Shown: positions 16,621 to 25,322, counted from the first letter of the stretch. The stretch is DNA of 63,297 nt from Anaerolineaceae bacterium UBA5311 (GCA_002411175.1 DHRN01000039.1:1-63297), one strand, 5' to 3'. The notes: generated by a model not told the origin, from the letters alone. Made by a program: numbers and translations.

Positions 16621-16736
16621 CACTTTAGAGGGGCTCTTAGTTCTACCCCCTCTTTAGAGGGGATCGCAGTTTTACCCCCTCTGTAGAGGGGATCGCAGTT
16701 TTACCCCCTCTTTAGAGGGGGGCAGGGGGGTGAGAG
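16621..16736. repeat. Tandem CCCCTCTTTAGAGGGG palindromic repeats
   Basis: Three to four units of about 31 bp, each TTTTACCCCCTCTTTAGA followed by GGGGATCGCAG with small changes. Each holds a near-perfect CCCCTC/GAGGGG palindrome. The last unit ends GGCAGGGGGGTGAGAG exactly like the cluster at 3700-3830. Confidence 0.75.
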
Positions 16737-16813
16737 AATGACAATTATAAGAGTGACATCGAAGGTTGAACGATTTCTACGAGCTGTTTCCTACGAGCTC
16801 TCAGCTTTTGCCC

Positions 16814-16928
16814 TGTCATCCTGAGCCTCTTTTGCGAAGGATCCTGACGCTTCGACCAGATTGACTAATCTACTGAAACGGGTAGATTCTTACGAAGTAC
16901 ACTGTGTGTCACTTCGTTCAGAATGACA
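16814..16928. repeat. 115-bp TIR element copy
   Basis: It begins TGTCATCCTGAG and ends TTCAGAATGACA. The interior carries GCGAAGGATCCT and a complementary AGATTCTTACGAAG, like the copy at 8165. It is followed by two further 20-bp GTGCTTATGTCAGAATGACA-like units. Confidence 0.7.
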
Positions 16929-16980
16929 GTGCTTATGTCAGAATGACAGTGCTTTTGTCAGAATGAATATTAAAAGAATA

Positions 16981-17940
16981 AGAAATCAAAAGCAGGCTGC
17001 CGCGCCCCCTTTTCGTAATTCAATAGCTCCTGCTCTTCGGCTAACGGGGGCTCGCAGTGACGGGTCTGTAATCTGTCATTGCGAGCGTAGCGAAGGAATA
17101 TGCCTTTACTCTGTCATCCTGAGCCTCTTTTGCGAAGGATCTTGACATTTCGACCACGATGGCTATTCTGCTGAAACGGTTAGATTCTACACTTCGTTCA
17201 GAACGACAGTCCTCTTGTCAGAATGAATATTTAAAAAAAAGAAATCAAAAGCAGGCTGCCGCGCCCCCTTGTTGTGATTCAATAGCTCCTGCTCTTCGGC
17301 TAACGGGGGCTCGCAGTGATAGGTCTGTAAGCTGTCATTGCGAGCGTAGCGAAGCAATCTGCCTTTAATCTGTCATCCTGAGCCTCTTTTGCGAAGGATC
17401 TTGACGCTTCAACCACGATGGCTATTCTACGCAAGCGTTAAGATTCTTCACTTCGTTCAGAATGACAGTGCTTATGTCAGAATGACAGTGCTTATGTCAG
17501 AATGACAGTGCTCTTGTCAGAATAAAAATAAGAAATCAAAAGCAGGCTGCCGCACCCCCTTTTCGTAATTCAATAGCTCCTGCTATTCGGATAGCGGGGG
17601 CTCGCAGTGACGGGTCTGTAATCTGTCATTTCGAGCGTAGCGAAGCAATCTGCCTTTAATCTGTCATCCTGAGCCTATTTTGCGAAGGATCCTGACGCTT
17701 CAACCACAATGGCTATTCTGCTGAAACGGTTGGATTCTACACTTCGTTCAGAATGACAGTCCTCTTGTCAGAATGAAGAACAAAAGAATAAGAAATCAAA
17801 AGCAGACTGCCGCGCCCCCTTGTTGTGATTCAATAGCTCCTGCTCTTCGGCTAACGGGGGCTCTCAGTGACGGGTCTGTAATCTGTCATTGCGAGCGTAG
17901 CGAAGCAATCTGCCTTTAATCTGTCATCCTGCGCCTCTTT
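16981..17940. repeat. Four-unit nested tandem repeat array (CHCERSEAI type)
   Basis: Units starting AGAAATCAAAAGCAG begin at 16981, 17240, 17531 and 17791, giving periods of 259, 291 and 260 bp. Each unit joins a G/C-rich hairpin block, a TGTCATTGCGAGCGTAGCGA block and a TIR element (17112-17208, 17371-17467, 17662-17758). Units 1 and 3 share TTTTCGTAATTC and units 2 and 4 share TTGTTGTGATTC, so the array is a duplicated dimer of about 550 bp. Unit 2 has extra 20-bp GACAGTGCTTATGTCAGAAT copies (17459-17520), which explains its longer period. Short ORFs here encode only translated repeat. The last unit decays near 17940. Confidence 0.85.
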
Positions 17941-18068
17941 TGGGGCGGCAACGGGGTGAGGATTCTTCTTTTTTACTTCCCACTTCCTGTTCCATGCGAA
18001 TGGCTACATTTGTGAAAATTGCCAAGTGCAAAGGTTAAACAAAACATATAATTACATGTTGGCACTCG

Positions 18069-18074
18069 TATAAT
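18069..18074 (+). promoter_or_regulatory. -10 box of msrA
   Basis: TATAAT lies 69 bases upstream of the ATG, giving a leader of about 60 nt that holds AGAGGA and CAGGAG. Confidence 0.45.
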
Positions 18075-18143
18075 AGAAGCACGTTCAAATAATAACAAAA
18101 CGATAATGGACGTCAGAGGAAATTTCCAGGAGTGTCAGAGTAT

Positions 18144-18626
18144 ATGAATCAAACAGCAATCGTAGCGGGGGGGTGTTTCTGGGGGATGGAAGCGAACTTC
18201 CAGAATCTATACGGAGTCCTTAAAACCGAAGTCGGTTACACGGGCGGTCATGTCGAAGACCCAACTTATCGCCAGGTCTGCCAGGAGACAACCGGGCATG
18301 TAGAAGCGGTTCGGCTTGAGTTTGACCCTGGGAAGGTAAGTTACCAGGAAATAGTGGAAGCGTTCTTCCAATATCACGATCCGACGCTTTGCAAAGATAA
18401 TTGCTTGTCCCAAAGCAACCAGTATGACTCGGTCATTTTCACTATGGATGACGAGCAAAACAAAATTGCCAGAGATGTGATCAAAAAGCTGAAGCGCAGC
18501 GGTGAATATGACTGCAGGGTTATCACCAGTGTGCGCCCGGCATCCGAGTTTTATTTGGCTGAAACATATCACCAAAACTATTATGTCAAGCACAATATCT
18601 CGATAGATACTGACATCTGTTGTTAA
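18144..18626 (+). CDS. msrA: Peptide methionine-(S)-S-oxide reductase MsrA
   Basis: A 160-residue MsrA that reduces methionine-(S)-sulfoxide in proteins. The catalytic cysteine is C11 in AGGCFWGMEANF, and the family segments VGYTGGHVEDPTY, TGHVEAVRLEFDP and EAFFQYHDPT are intact. The C terminus ends in a CC pair, a plausible resolving site. A GTG at 18132 is in frame, but the ATG at 18144 fits the usual MsrA N terminus and CAGGAG lies upstream. Presence of MsrA points to occasional oxygen stress even if the organism is anaerobic. It sits just after the repeat array. Confidence 0.93.
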   Translation: MNQTAIVAGGCFWGMEANFQNLYGVLKTEVGYTGGHVEDPTYRQVCQETTGHVEAVRLEFDPGKVSYQEIVEAFFQYHDPTLCKDNCLSQSNQYDSVIFTMDDEQNKIARDVIKKLKRSGEYDCRVITSVRPASEFYLAETYHQNYYVKHNISIDTDICC

Positions 18627-18648
18627 CAACGCATAGATGCAATACAGT

Positions 18649-18654
18649 TATAAT
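18649..18654 (+). promoter_or_regulatory. -10 box for leaderless NYN-gene transcript
   Basis: TATAAT, six bases, then the ATG at 18661. There is no ribosome-binding site in the gap. The geometry is identical to that at 12232, 34852 and 53032. Confidence 0.6.
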
Positions 18655-18660
18655 TAAGGG

Positions 18661-19413
18661 ATGGAAACAAACTTCGAAACCCCAAATGGCGCCAGGGAAA
18701 AGCGCATCGCGATATTAATCGACGGTGACAATGCCCAGGCGTCCTTAATTGAGCAAATTGTGGTCGAATCGAGCCGCTATGGCAACGCGACCATTCGGCG
18801 GATTTATGGTGACTGGACCTCGACCAGTATGAAATCGTGGAAGGACACGCTGAACTCATACGCCTTCCAGCCTTTTCAACAATTCAGCTACTCAGTTGGC
18901 AAGAACGCGACCGACTCGGCAATGATCATTGACGCAATGGATATCTTGCACTCAAACCAGGTGGACGGCTTTTGCCTGGTTTCGAGCGACAGTGATTATA
19001 CGCGCCTGGCTACACGGCTGCGCGAGAGCGGCAAACTTGTGGTCGGGATCGGAAAAAATTTGACCCCACGCGCGTTTGTATCCGCTTGCGACGTGTTTAT
19101 CTATACCGAAAACCTTGAACAGCGCGAACGTCAGAAGCGTCAGCAGGCAGCCAAGCAAAAGATGAGCAAAGAAGAGCAGGACCTGATCGATAACATTGAA
19201 GATGCGATCGAGTCGGCAGGAACAGATGACGACGGCTGGGCGCGGCTTTCGGAGGTGGGCACGGCGCTGCGGCGTATCGACCCTGGTTTCGACCCACGCA
19301 GCTACGGCGCGAAGCAGCTGGCGACGCTCGTACGCGCAAAGAGAGACCATTTTGATCTCAAAAAGCTCCCTGGCAAATCGATCATCGTGGTGAGAACGAA
19401 GGACGAGGATTAG
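18661..19413 (+). CDS. NYN-domain ribonuclease-like protein with OST-HTH/LOTUS domain
   Basis: A 250-residue protein. Residues of about 15-150 form a NYN (PIN-like) nuclease domain: ILIDGDN gives two acidic residues, NATDSAMIIDAMD a third set, and SSDSDYTRLATRLRE the last, together a metal-binding acidic cluster. A short charged linker follows, and the last 75 residues (LIDNIEDAIE through KLPG) match an OST-HTH/LOTUS RNA-binding domain. Bacterial relatives are thought to act on RNA, but targets are unknown. It converges on the kinase gene with five bases between stops. Confidence 0.85.
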   Translation: METNFETPNGAREKRIAILIDGDNAQASLIEQIVVESSRYGNATIRRIYGDWTSTSMKSWKDTLNSYAFQPFQQFSYSVGKNATDSAMIIDAMDILHSNQVDGFCLVSSDSDYTRLATRLRESGKLVVGIGKNLTPRAFVSACDVFIYTENLEQRERQKRQQAAKQKMSKEEQDLIDNIEDAIESAGTDDDGWARLSEVGTALRRIDPGFDPRSYGAKQLATLVRAKRDHFDLKKLPGKSIIVVRTKDED

Positions 19414-19418
19414 AAGCG

Positions 19419-20981
19419 TTAATCCCTTGCCGGATAGCCGGTGATGTTCTGGATGTCCTTGTATAACGGTGCGAGGCGGTCATACATTTTCAGATAAACC
19501 CGGCGATAGAGCTGGTCATAAAGCTTTTGGTGTTCCCTGTTCGGTTCAAAAGTTGTGCTGATTCGGGTCATTTCTGATACCGCTATTTCAAACGAAGGAT
19601 GGAAATTTAAACCAACAGCAAGGTCGATCGCCGCGCCAAGCCCACTGGCTTCATAAACATGCGGACGGCTGACCGGCATGCCGAAGATGTCGGCGGTAAG
19701 TTGGGCGGCGGCATCACTTTGGGAGCCTCCACCGGAGACACGCACTTCGGTGATGGGGACGCCACTTCGCTTGCTGGTGCGTTCGGCGCCTTCACGCAAG
19801 GCATAAGCAAGCCCTTCGAGGATAGCCCGATAGAAGTGAGCACGGGTGTGCACCCCACCAAAACCGATCACGGAGCCTTTTGCTTCGGGACCAGGCGATT
19901 TGAGCCCCGGCGCCCAATAGGGCTGAAGGATGAGACCCATCGAACCGGCAGGCACTGAGTTGACCAGGTCGTCGAACAAGAATTCGGGGGGGATGCCGCG
20001 TTCATTCGCGAGACGCTGTTCGTTTTGACCAAATTCGCGCAAGAACCAGGAGACCATCCAATACCCGCGGAAGAGCTGGATCTCGAGAGAATAGGAGCCA
20101 GGCACGGCAGCAGGGTAAGGCGGAATGAGCGGGACGACTTCGATGTAACGTTGGTGGATGGTGTTGATGGTGGCAGCGGTCCCATAGGAGAGGCAGCAGA
20201 TATTCGGGGCAAGCGTGCCTGAGCCGAGCACCTCGCAGGCTTTGTCTGCTGCGGCGGCGATCAGGGGTAAGCCAGCGGGAATGCCAGTTTCGATGGACGC
20301 CTGGCTGGTGATCTCGCCCAGCAGGCTGGCGGGAGGGACTAAATCGACCAATTTTTCCGGCTCGACCGGGACAGCCCGCCATTTCCAGTCGAAACTACCT
20401 GCCCACTGGTGTTTCTTGTAATCGAAAGGTAAGTGGGCAACCTGGCAGGCGGTGGAATCGACAAATTTGCCCGTTAGACAGTGGGTGAGGTAACCGGAGA
20501 GGAGCACGACTTTAGCGGTTTGCTTCCAGATATCTGGTTGATGAGTGCGGATCCAGTTGGTTTTGGCTTCCGATTGCAGATAGCGGATGGTGTTGTTCAT
20601 GCCTGAGATGGCGAAAAGCACACCCCAGATTCCGCCAACGTTGGGCAACCCGGCAGTGCGCCGCTGGTCGGACCAATGGATAGCGGGACGAAGGGGCTGA
20701 GCATCCTTGTCGAGATTGATGAGCACATTTCGTTGGGTGGTGATGGCAACACCGGCGAGCTTGCTTTTGTCCACACCGGGGATAGCCCAAAGCAAATGGC
20801 AGGCCTTGCAGAGGCTTTCCCAAAAGAGAATCGGCTCAAGCTCTGCCCAACCAGGTTTTGGGGAAGAATATTCAGGCAAAAGAACCTGGGATTTGAAAAG
20901 CAAGTTGCCCTGAAGGTCAAAAATCAAGGCGCGGGTCGACTGCGTGCCAACGTCAATGGAGAGAAGGAATTCTTTGGTCAT
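19419..20981 (-). CDS. FGGY-family carbohydrate (glycerol-like) kinase
   Basis: A 520-residue sugar/polyol kinase. The phosphate-1 loop SIDVGTQSTRALIFD opens the protein, followed by WAELEP and TTQRN, the FGGY N-terminal features. The C-terminal FGGY half contains GGVHTRAHFYRAILEGLAY and VSGGGSQSDAAAQ. It phosphorylates a polyol or sugar with ATP; glycerol is attractive given the GlpD neighbour but xylulose-, gluconate- or erythritol-type substrates are possible. It is the fourth gene of a leftward operon; its ATG directly abuts the stop of the AGPS-like gene, whose last codons supply GAGG as ribosome-binding site. Confidence 0.9.
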   Translation of the reverse strand: MTKEFLLSIDVGTQSTRALIFDLQGNLLFKSQVLLPEYSSPKPGWAELEPILFWESLCKACHLLWAIPGVDKSKLAGVAITTQRNVLINLDKDAQPLRPAIHWSDQRRTAGLPNVGGIWGVLFAISGMNNTIRYLQSEAKTNWIRTHQPDIWKQTAKVVLLSGYLTHCLTGKFVDSTACQVAHLPFDYKKHQWAGSFDWKWRAVPVEPEKLVDLVPPASLLGEITSQASIETGIPAGLPLIAAAADKACEVLGSGTLAPNICCLSYGTAATINTIHQRYIEVVPLIPPYPAAVPGSYSLEIQLFRGYWMVSWFLREFGQNEQRLANERGIPPEFLFDDLVNSVPAGSMGLILQPYWAPGLKSPGPEAKGSVIGFGGVHTRAHFYRAILEGLAYALREGAERTSKRSGVPITEVRVSGGGSQSDAAAQLTADIFGMPVSRPHVYEASGLGAAIDLAVGLNFHPSFEIAVSEMTRISTTFEPNREHQKLYDQLYRRVYLKMYDRLAPLYKDIQNITGYPARD

Positions 20982-22724
20982 CTATACCTCAAAGTCTTTG
21001 CCCCATCGTTTTTCCTTTTGCGCGGGGGTCATATCGAGCCCCAGCGTGCCGCCGGGGTTCATGATGTTGTTGGGATCAAAATGTTTTTTGAGTAAGCGAA
21101 TCACCTCCATCTGCTCGCTGCCTATCTGGTCTTCGAGCCAGGGAGCAGTGGCTTTGCCGACGCCGTGATGGTGGCTGATGGCAGCTCCGGATTTTGCGAT
21201 AGCCTCCAGGATGCCGTATTGCAGGTCGAGGTACTCGCGGATGGTGTCTATTTTGGCGATGAAAATGAAGTAGAGGTTGGCGCCCTGTGGATAGGAATGG
21301 GAAATATGGGTCATACAAATCGTATTCGGTCTGGATTTTATGTAGGCGCGTACGCCTTCGTGAACCCGGGGCATCTGCGACCAGGTGACACCGCACTCGA
21401 GCGTGTCGATAAGAATGCCGTAATCCTGAAGGTCTTCACGCAAATAGGGATCAGTAAAACGACCTTTTTCCCAGGTTTTGGTGACCCCGGCGATAGAGAG
21501 CTCAAAAGCTTTGTATTTGCGGCAAATTCTGCGGATTTTACGGTCCATGTTGCGGCAGAAGTCTTTTTCGCCGTCCGTGAAACCAAGCAGGAGGCATTTT
21601 TGCATCGGTTTGAAGCCCATTTTTGTGAGAAGGGTGTTGGCAATGCTGTCAGAAATATGATACAGATGCATCATGATGTCGGTCTCTTCGGGGTCCGAGA
21701 TGCGATAAACGGATGGAAAACCAAATTCACCCTGCATGATTTCGCGGCTGGCTGCCTGGGCATCCTCCCAATTATGGAACATATAGCTAAATTTCTTGCG
21801 GTTTTCGGGTTGATGGTGCCAGATTTTGAGAGTGGCTTTGCTGAGAATACCAAAGCTGCCTTCCCCACCAATCATCACCTGGTCAAAATCTGGCCCGGTA
21901 GCAGCGCGAGGATGAGGACAGGTTTTGAAAATTCCGCGCGGGGTTACATATTCCTGATCGATAACCATGTCTTCAAGCTTGCCGTAGTAGGTGGAATTCT
22001 GCCCGGCACCTCGGGTGACAACCCATCCGCCCACGCTGGAGTATTCGAAGGATTGGGGGAAGTGTCCGACGGTGTAATTACGTTTTGCGCCGAGTTTTGT
22101 GACCGCGTTCTGCAGCAGGTCTTCAAGCTGCGTCCCCCACATGCCGGCTTCGACGGTAACGGTATGGTCGATCTCGTTCAGTTCGACCAACTTGTTCATA
22201 TGGACCGACATGTCGATGCAGATTCCGCCTTTTGTGGCTTCGTATCCACGTGTCACGGTTGAACCACCACCAAACACATAGATTGGTATTAGGTTCTCAT
22301 TTGCATAAGCAACGATCGCTTCAATCTCTTCCTGGCTGCGGGGAGCTACAACGACATCAGGCAGGTTCTCGACGATTTTTCTGCGCAATCGCAGAGCATC
22401 AATCATCCCCTGACCATATGAACGTTTGATACGGGTATAGGTATCCGTGCGCAGGTGCTCTTCGCCGCAGGTTTTAACCAGGAATTCATGATGCTCAACG
22501 GGCAAAGCGCTGGGAACATCGTCCGGAACAAGATCGAGTCCTAATTTGCCAGGTTTTGAGAGGGTTTCCTTAGATAAGCCAAACCGATCCATGATTAGCT
22601 TGGTTAAACCACTGTTGGGGTGTTTGAAACCAGCAGGATCACCCCATTTAAAGATCGAACGCCAGGTGCCTGCAGGAACGGGCTCTTCATACCAGGCGGG
22701 GACAAATTTTTCGTTTGATGCCAT
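20982..22724 (-). CDS. AGPS-like FAD-binding oxidase (alkyldihydroxyacetonephosphate synthase family)
   Basis: A 580-residue flavoprotein of the VAO/PCMH type. The FAD site spans VVAPRSQEEIEAIV, IPIYVFGGGSTVTRG and HFPQSFEYSSVGGWV. The C-terminal ISHHHGVGKATAPWL carries the triple histidine typical of alkyl-DHAP synthase, and NIMNPGG closes the fold. AGPS swaps the acyl chain of acyl-DHAP for a fatty alcohol to make ether lipids; D-lactate/glycolate oxidase relatives share the fold but rarely this His motif. It is flanked by glpD and an FGGY kinase, which would supply DHAP. An AGGAGA site precedes the ATG. Function by homology only. Confidence 0.82.
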   Translation of the reverse strand: MASNEKFVPAWYEEPVPAGTWRSIFKWGDPAGFKHPNSGLTKLIMDRFGLSKETLSKPGKLGLDLVPDDVPSALPVEHHEFLVKTCGEEHLRTDTYTRIKRSYGQGMIDALRLRRKIVENLPDVVVAPRSQEEIEAIVAYANENLIPIYVFGGGSTVTRGYEATKGGICIDMSVHMNKLVELNEIDHTVTVEAGMWGTQLEDLLQNAVTKLGAKRNYTVGHFPQSFEYSSVGGWVVTRGAGQNSTYYGKLEDMVIDQEYVTPRGIFKTCPHPRAATGPDFDQVMIGGEGSFGILSKATLKIWHHQPENRKKFSYMFHNWEDAQAASREIMQGEFGFPSVYRISDPEETDIMMHLYHISDSIANTLLTKMGFKPMQKCLLLGFTDGEKDFCRNMDRKIRRICRKYKAFELSIAGVTKTWEKGRFTDPYLREDLQDYGILIDTLECGVTWSQMPRVHEGVRAYIKSRPNTICMTHISHSYPQGANLYFIFIAKIDTIREYLDLQYGILEAIAKSGAAISHHHGVGKATAPWLEDQIGSEQMEVIRLLKKHFDPNNIMNPGGTLGLDMTPAQKEKRWGKDFEV

Positions 22725-22731
22725 TGTTCTC

Positions 22732-24318
22732 CTATTCTAAATGACTTCCCGGGTTCGGACTGAAAGCTTGCAAATAAATTTGTTGGTAGCGGGATATTTC
22801 GATGCGCCACTCGTCATCGCTCCAGGGCAGATGGGGGGCGGTGAGGTCTTGTATTTTGTCCATTACATCCATCGCACCGTTGGGTAAAAGTAATCCCAGG
22901 CGTGTGTGCCGGAGCAATAAATCATCAAGATGTTCAACCATGCCGAAATGTGCGTTATAAAGCAATTCCGCCCAATGCATGTAAAGGTCATCGATTCGGG
23001 TAAGGTCGTGCGGCGTGGAAACTTCCAACAGGTCCGGGAGCGCTTGCCCGTAGCGACCGGCGAGATAATAAAAACTTTGCGGGGCAAGGGGATTCCCGGG
23101 CAGATCGGCTGGGATTGGTTTGAACCAATCCTTGATCGGTGAGAGGTTTTTGCCAATTAATCGTGCGGCGGTTTTCAGAGCATCTTCAGCCATAAGCTCG
23201 AAGATGGTCAGCTTGCCGCCGGTGATGGTTACCAAACCATCTTCCTCCAAAACGAGGTGAGCGCGGGATTCTGCTGATGGGTTGTTAGCATCGCCCCGAA
23301 CGATCGGACGCAGCCCGGCAAAAGATGAAAGGACTGAAGTTTCACTGATATTCGTGCCGGGAAAAATGGCATGAATTGCTTCGAGCATGTAGGAAATTTC
23401 CTGGTCTGTGCAGAACGGTTCCTGTTCAAGAGGATAAGGGTGATCAAGATCGGTAGTTCCGAAGATTGTGCGTCCTTCCCAGGGGATGGCGAACATCGCG
23501 CGTCCGTCATTCGGGTGCATTAAGGTGACAGCATTTGGGATGGGCAGGTCGTCGAAACTGAACACCAGGTGAGATCCGCGCAGGGGTCTGACGCGATCCG
23601 GACGTCCAAGCTGTTGGCGTAATTGGTCAGTCCAGGGACCGGTTGCGTTGATGACTGCCTTGGTTTTCAGCTCCAGTGTGCCATGATTGGAACGGGAACG
23701 ATCTTCCACGGCAACCCCGCGAACACGAGCGTTGGCATCTTTGAGCACTTGTGTGACCCGGGCATAATTGAGCGCCAGCCCACCATCCTGACACGTTTCC
23801 TGGATCAGGCGCAGGACCATTCGGCTGTCGTCTACAAGCGCGTCGTAGTAAAAGTACGCGCCAGCCATGTTTTCAGGTTTGAGGATGGGCATCGTGTCAT
23901 GGAGTTGTTCGAGGTTAAGATGCCGGTGTCTCCACTTGGGCGCCATCAGATCGTAGAGGGTCACGCCACCGCGAAAGAGGCGTTTTTCCCGGGGAGATTC
24001 ATCGTGGGGAAGCACAAAGCCGAGAAGCGTGACCAGATTCTGGGCTTGTTTGAGCAGTTTTTCACGCTGTCTGACCGATTCGAAGGTGACATCAAATTGA
24101 CGACTGCGCAAGTAGCGAAAGCCGCCATGAACAAGTTTGGAAGATTTGGACGAAGTTCCGCTGGAAAAGTCGGCGGCTTCAAGCAACAGGGTTTTGTATC
24201 CTCCACTGACTGCCCGCCTGAAAACGCCAGCGCCGGTTATGCCGCCACCGATGACGATCAGGTCCCAGTCCTGGTCGAGTTGGGACCAAAGCTGTTCTCG
24301 TGATTGAACTTGACTCAT
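22732..24318 (-). CDS. glpD: FAD-dependent glycerol-3-phosphate dehydrogenase
   Basis: A 528-residue GlpD/GlpA-type flavoenzyme that oxidises glycerol 3-phosphate to DHAP and passes electrons to quinone or another acceptor. The dinucleotide loop is DLIVIGGGITGAG, followed by the GlpD signature SSGTSSKSSKLVHGGFRYL and, later, IFGTTDLDHPYPLEQEP. The C-terminal DAO_C domain is present. It starts two bases after the regulator stop and seven bases separate it from the AGPS-like gene, so the four genes are one transcription unit. AAGGAC serves as ribosome-binding site. Confidence 0.93.
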   Translation of the reverse strand: MSQVQSREQLWSQLDQDWDLIVIGGGITGAGVFRRAVSGGYKTLLLEAADFSSGTSSKSSKLVHGGFRYLRSRQFDVTFESVRQREKLLKQAQNLVTLLGFVLPHDESPREKRLFRGGVTLYDLMAPKWRHRHLNLEQLHDTMPILKPENMAGAYFYYDALVDDSRMVLRLIQETCQDGGLALNYARVTQVLKDANARVRGVAVEDRSRSNHGTLELKTKAVINATGPWTDQLRQQLGRPDRVRPLRGSHLVFSFDDLPIPNAVTLMHPNDGRAMFAIPWEGRTIFGTTDLDHPYPLEQEPFCTDQEISYMLEAIHAIFPGTNISETSVLSSFAGLRPIVRGDANNPSAESRAHLVLEEDGLVTITGGKLTIFELMAEDALKTAARLIGKNLSPIKDWFKPIPADLPGNPLAPQSFYYLAGRYGQALPDLLEVSTPHDLTRIDDLYMHWAELLYNAHFGMVEHLDDLLLRHTRLGLLLPNGAMDVMDKIQDLTAPHLPWSDDEWRIEISRYQQIYLQAFSPNPGSHLE

Positions 24319-24320
24319 TC

Positions 24321-25031
24321 TCAGTCCTTTCCTAACTCTAAACTATTCCAATATTCCAGGCTGTCTTGCATGATCTTTGCGGTACGCGCTTCGGCGTTAT
24401 CCGGGTCGTTGTTCCGGTAATCGTCGAGGAGTCCGCAATAAAAACTTTGCGAGTGTATGCGCGCCTGGGGGTTGGCGAAATAATTCAACCCCGCCTGGTA
24501 GGATAGCTGCCGGAAACCGTTGTAGATCAGGGTGAAGATTGGGTTGCCGGATAAAATGGTGAGCTGGTGGTGCAGCTCCATGTCAACTTGCGCGTAGGTT
24601 TCGGGGTTATCAGGCAGGTTGGTGAATTTTTCGAGGTAAGCGATAGCCTGGTCGCGGTTGTGATCATAAGCAAGCCGGGCGTAAACCGGGGCGAGGGCAG
24701 CGCGGACTTCCAACAAATTGGTCATAAAGGCAGGGCTCAGGTTTTCTGGTTGCGTAGAGAGGGCATTGAGCATGATCAGGTTGCCTTCTTTCCAGTAATC
24801 CTTGACGATAGTGGATTTGCCCTGTTGGATTTGTATCCAGCCATCCCGGGCGAGACGCTGGAGGGCTTCGCGCAGGGTTGGTCGGGTGACGCCCAATGAC
24901 TGGGCGAGCTCGCGTTCGGGGGGCAAGGAATCGCCGATGGGAAAAGTGCCATCAAGGATGGCGGAGAGAACTTGTTTTTCAGCCAGGTCGGCAGGTTTTT
25001 GGGGCAGAACCCAAGCAGATTGTGTTGCCAA
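24321..25031 (-). CDS. FadR/GntR-family transcriptional regulator
   Basis: A 236-residue regulator. The N-terminal winged helix has the GntR signature LPPERELAQSLGVTRPTLREAL; the C-terminal all-helical FCD ligand domain carries the acidic/histidine residues of a metal-assisted acid-binding pocket (DMELHHQLTILSGNP). It likely represses its own operon, since an 18-bp operator lies just downstream of its promoter. The start is a TTG (25031) with a very good GGAGGT site five bases away; no ATG is better placed. The inducer is unknown; FCD members often sense organic acids or sugar acids. Confidence 0.9.
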   Translation of the reverse strand: MATQSAWVLPQKPADLAEKQVLSAILDGTFPIGDSLPPERELAQSLGVTRPTLREALQRLARDGWIQIQQGKSTIVKDYWKEGNLIMLNALSTQPENLSPAFMTNLLEVRAALAPVYARLAYDHNRDQAIAYLEKFTNLPDNPETYAQVDMELHHQLTILSGNPIFTLIYNGFRQLSYQAGLNYFANPQARIHSQSFYCGLLDDYRNNDPDNAEARTAKIMQDSLEYWNSLELGKD

Positions 25032-25050
25032 GGTGACCTCCGTTGGTCGG

Positions 25051-25105
25051 TGGTAAGAGGTCTTACCAGTTGGCTAAGTGTACAATGCTTTTCAATATTT
25101 GTGAA
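25051..25105 (-). promoter_or_regulatory. Promoter and operator of the FadR-glpD-AGPS-kinase operon
   Basis: On the minus strand, a -35 TTCACA (25100-25105) and -10 TACACT (25077-25082) are 17 bp apart. Just after the predicted start point lies TGGTAAGA (25061-25068 complement) and TCTTACCA with a 2-bp centre (25051-25068), an 18-bp near-perfect palindrome containing TGGT/ACCA, the core recognised by FadR-type GntR proteins. Binding there would block elongation or open-complex formation. Confidence 0.75.
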
Positions 25106-25179
25106 GAGGTATTTTAGCCGAAAGCTAACTGTAAATTCAAAAAATTTCTTGTCGGTGCGTGTGCAATAACTGATTAATA

Positions 25180-25205
25180 AACAAGACCGCAAAAGCGGTC
25201 TTGTT
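25180..25205 (-). terminator. Terminator of the tRNA-Ser pair
   Basis: AACAAGACCGC and GCGGTCTTGTT form a perfect 11-bp stem with an AAAA/TTTT loop. On the minus strand a TTTATTAATC tail follows. It is positioned immediately after tRNA-Ser(GCT). Confidence 0.8.
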
Positions 25206-25209
25206 AAGG

Positions 25210-25296
25210 CGGAGAGGCAGGGATTCGAACCCTGGGTCGGTCTTACCCGACAACCACTTAGCAGGCGGCCCCAATCGTCCACTCTGGCACCTCCCC
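25210..25296 (-). tRNA. tRNA-Ser (anticodon GCT)
   Basis: An 87-nt class II tRNA with a long variable arm. Acceptor GGGGAGG pairs with CCTCTCC (one G-T pair), the discriminator is G as expected for serine, the anticodon loop is CTGCTAA, and the T-arm is CAGGGTTCGAATCCCTG. CCA is not encoded. It is separated by 26 bases from the second tRNA-Ser upstream. Confidence 0.95.
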
Positions 25297-25322
25297 AAAT
25301 TGTTCTTCGGCTGCATAGCCAG

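Noticed and set aside
16963..17368. Short ORFs giving NQKQAAAPP and CHCERSEAI peptides
   Set aside because: They lie inside repeat units and the same peptide recurs with each copy. There is no ribosome-binding site or codon bias. These are translated repeat, not genes.
16981..17940. Possible CRISPR array
   Set aside because: Units are about 260-290 bp and differ internally in a shared pattern; there are no 25-40 bp repeats with unique spacers and no cas genes.
21165..22262. 365-residue plus-strand ORF inside the AGPS-like gene
   Set aside because: Opposite-strand shadow of a strongly conserved flavoprotein. No ribosome-binding site or family pattern.
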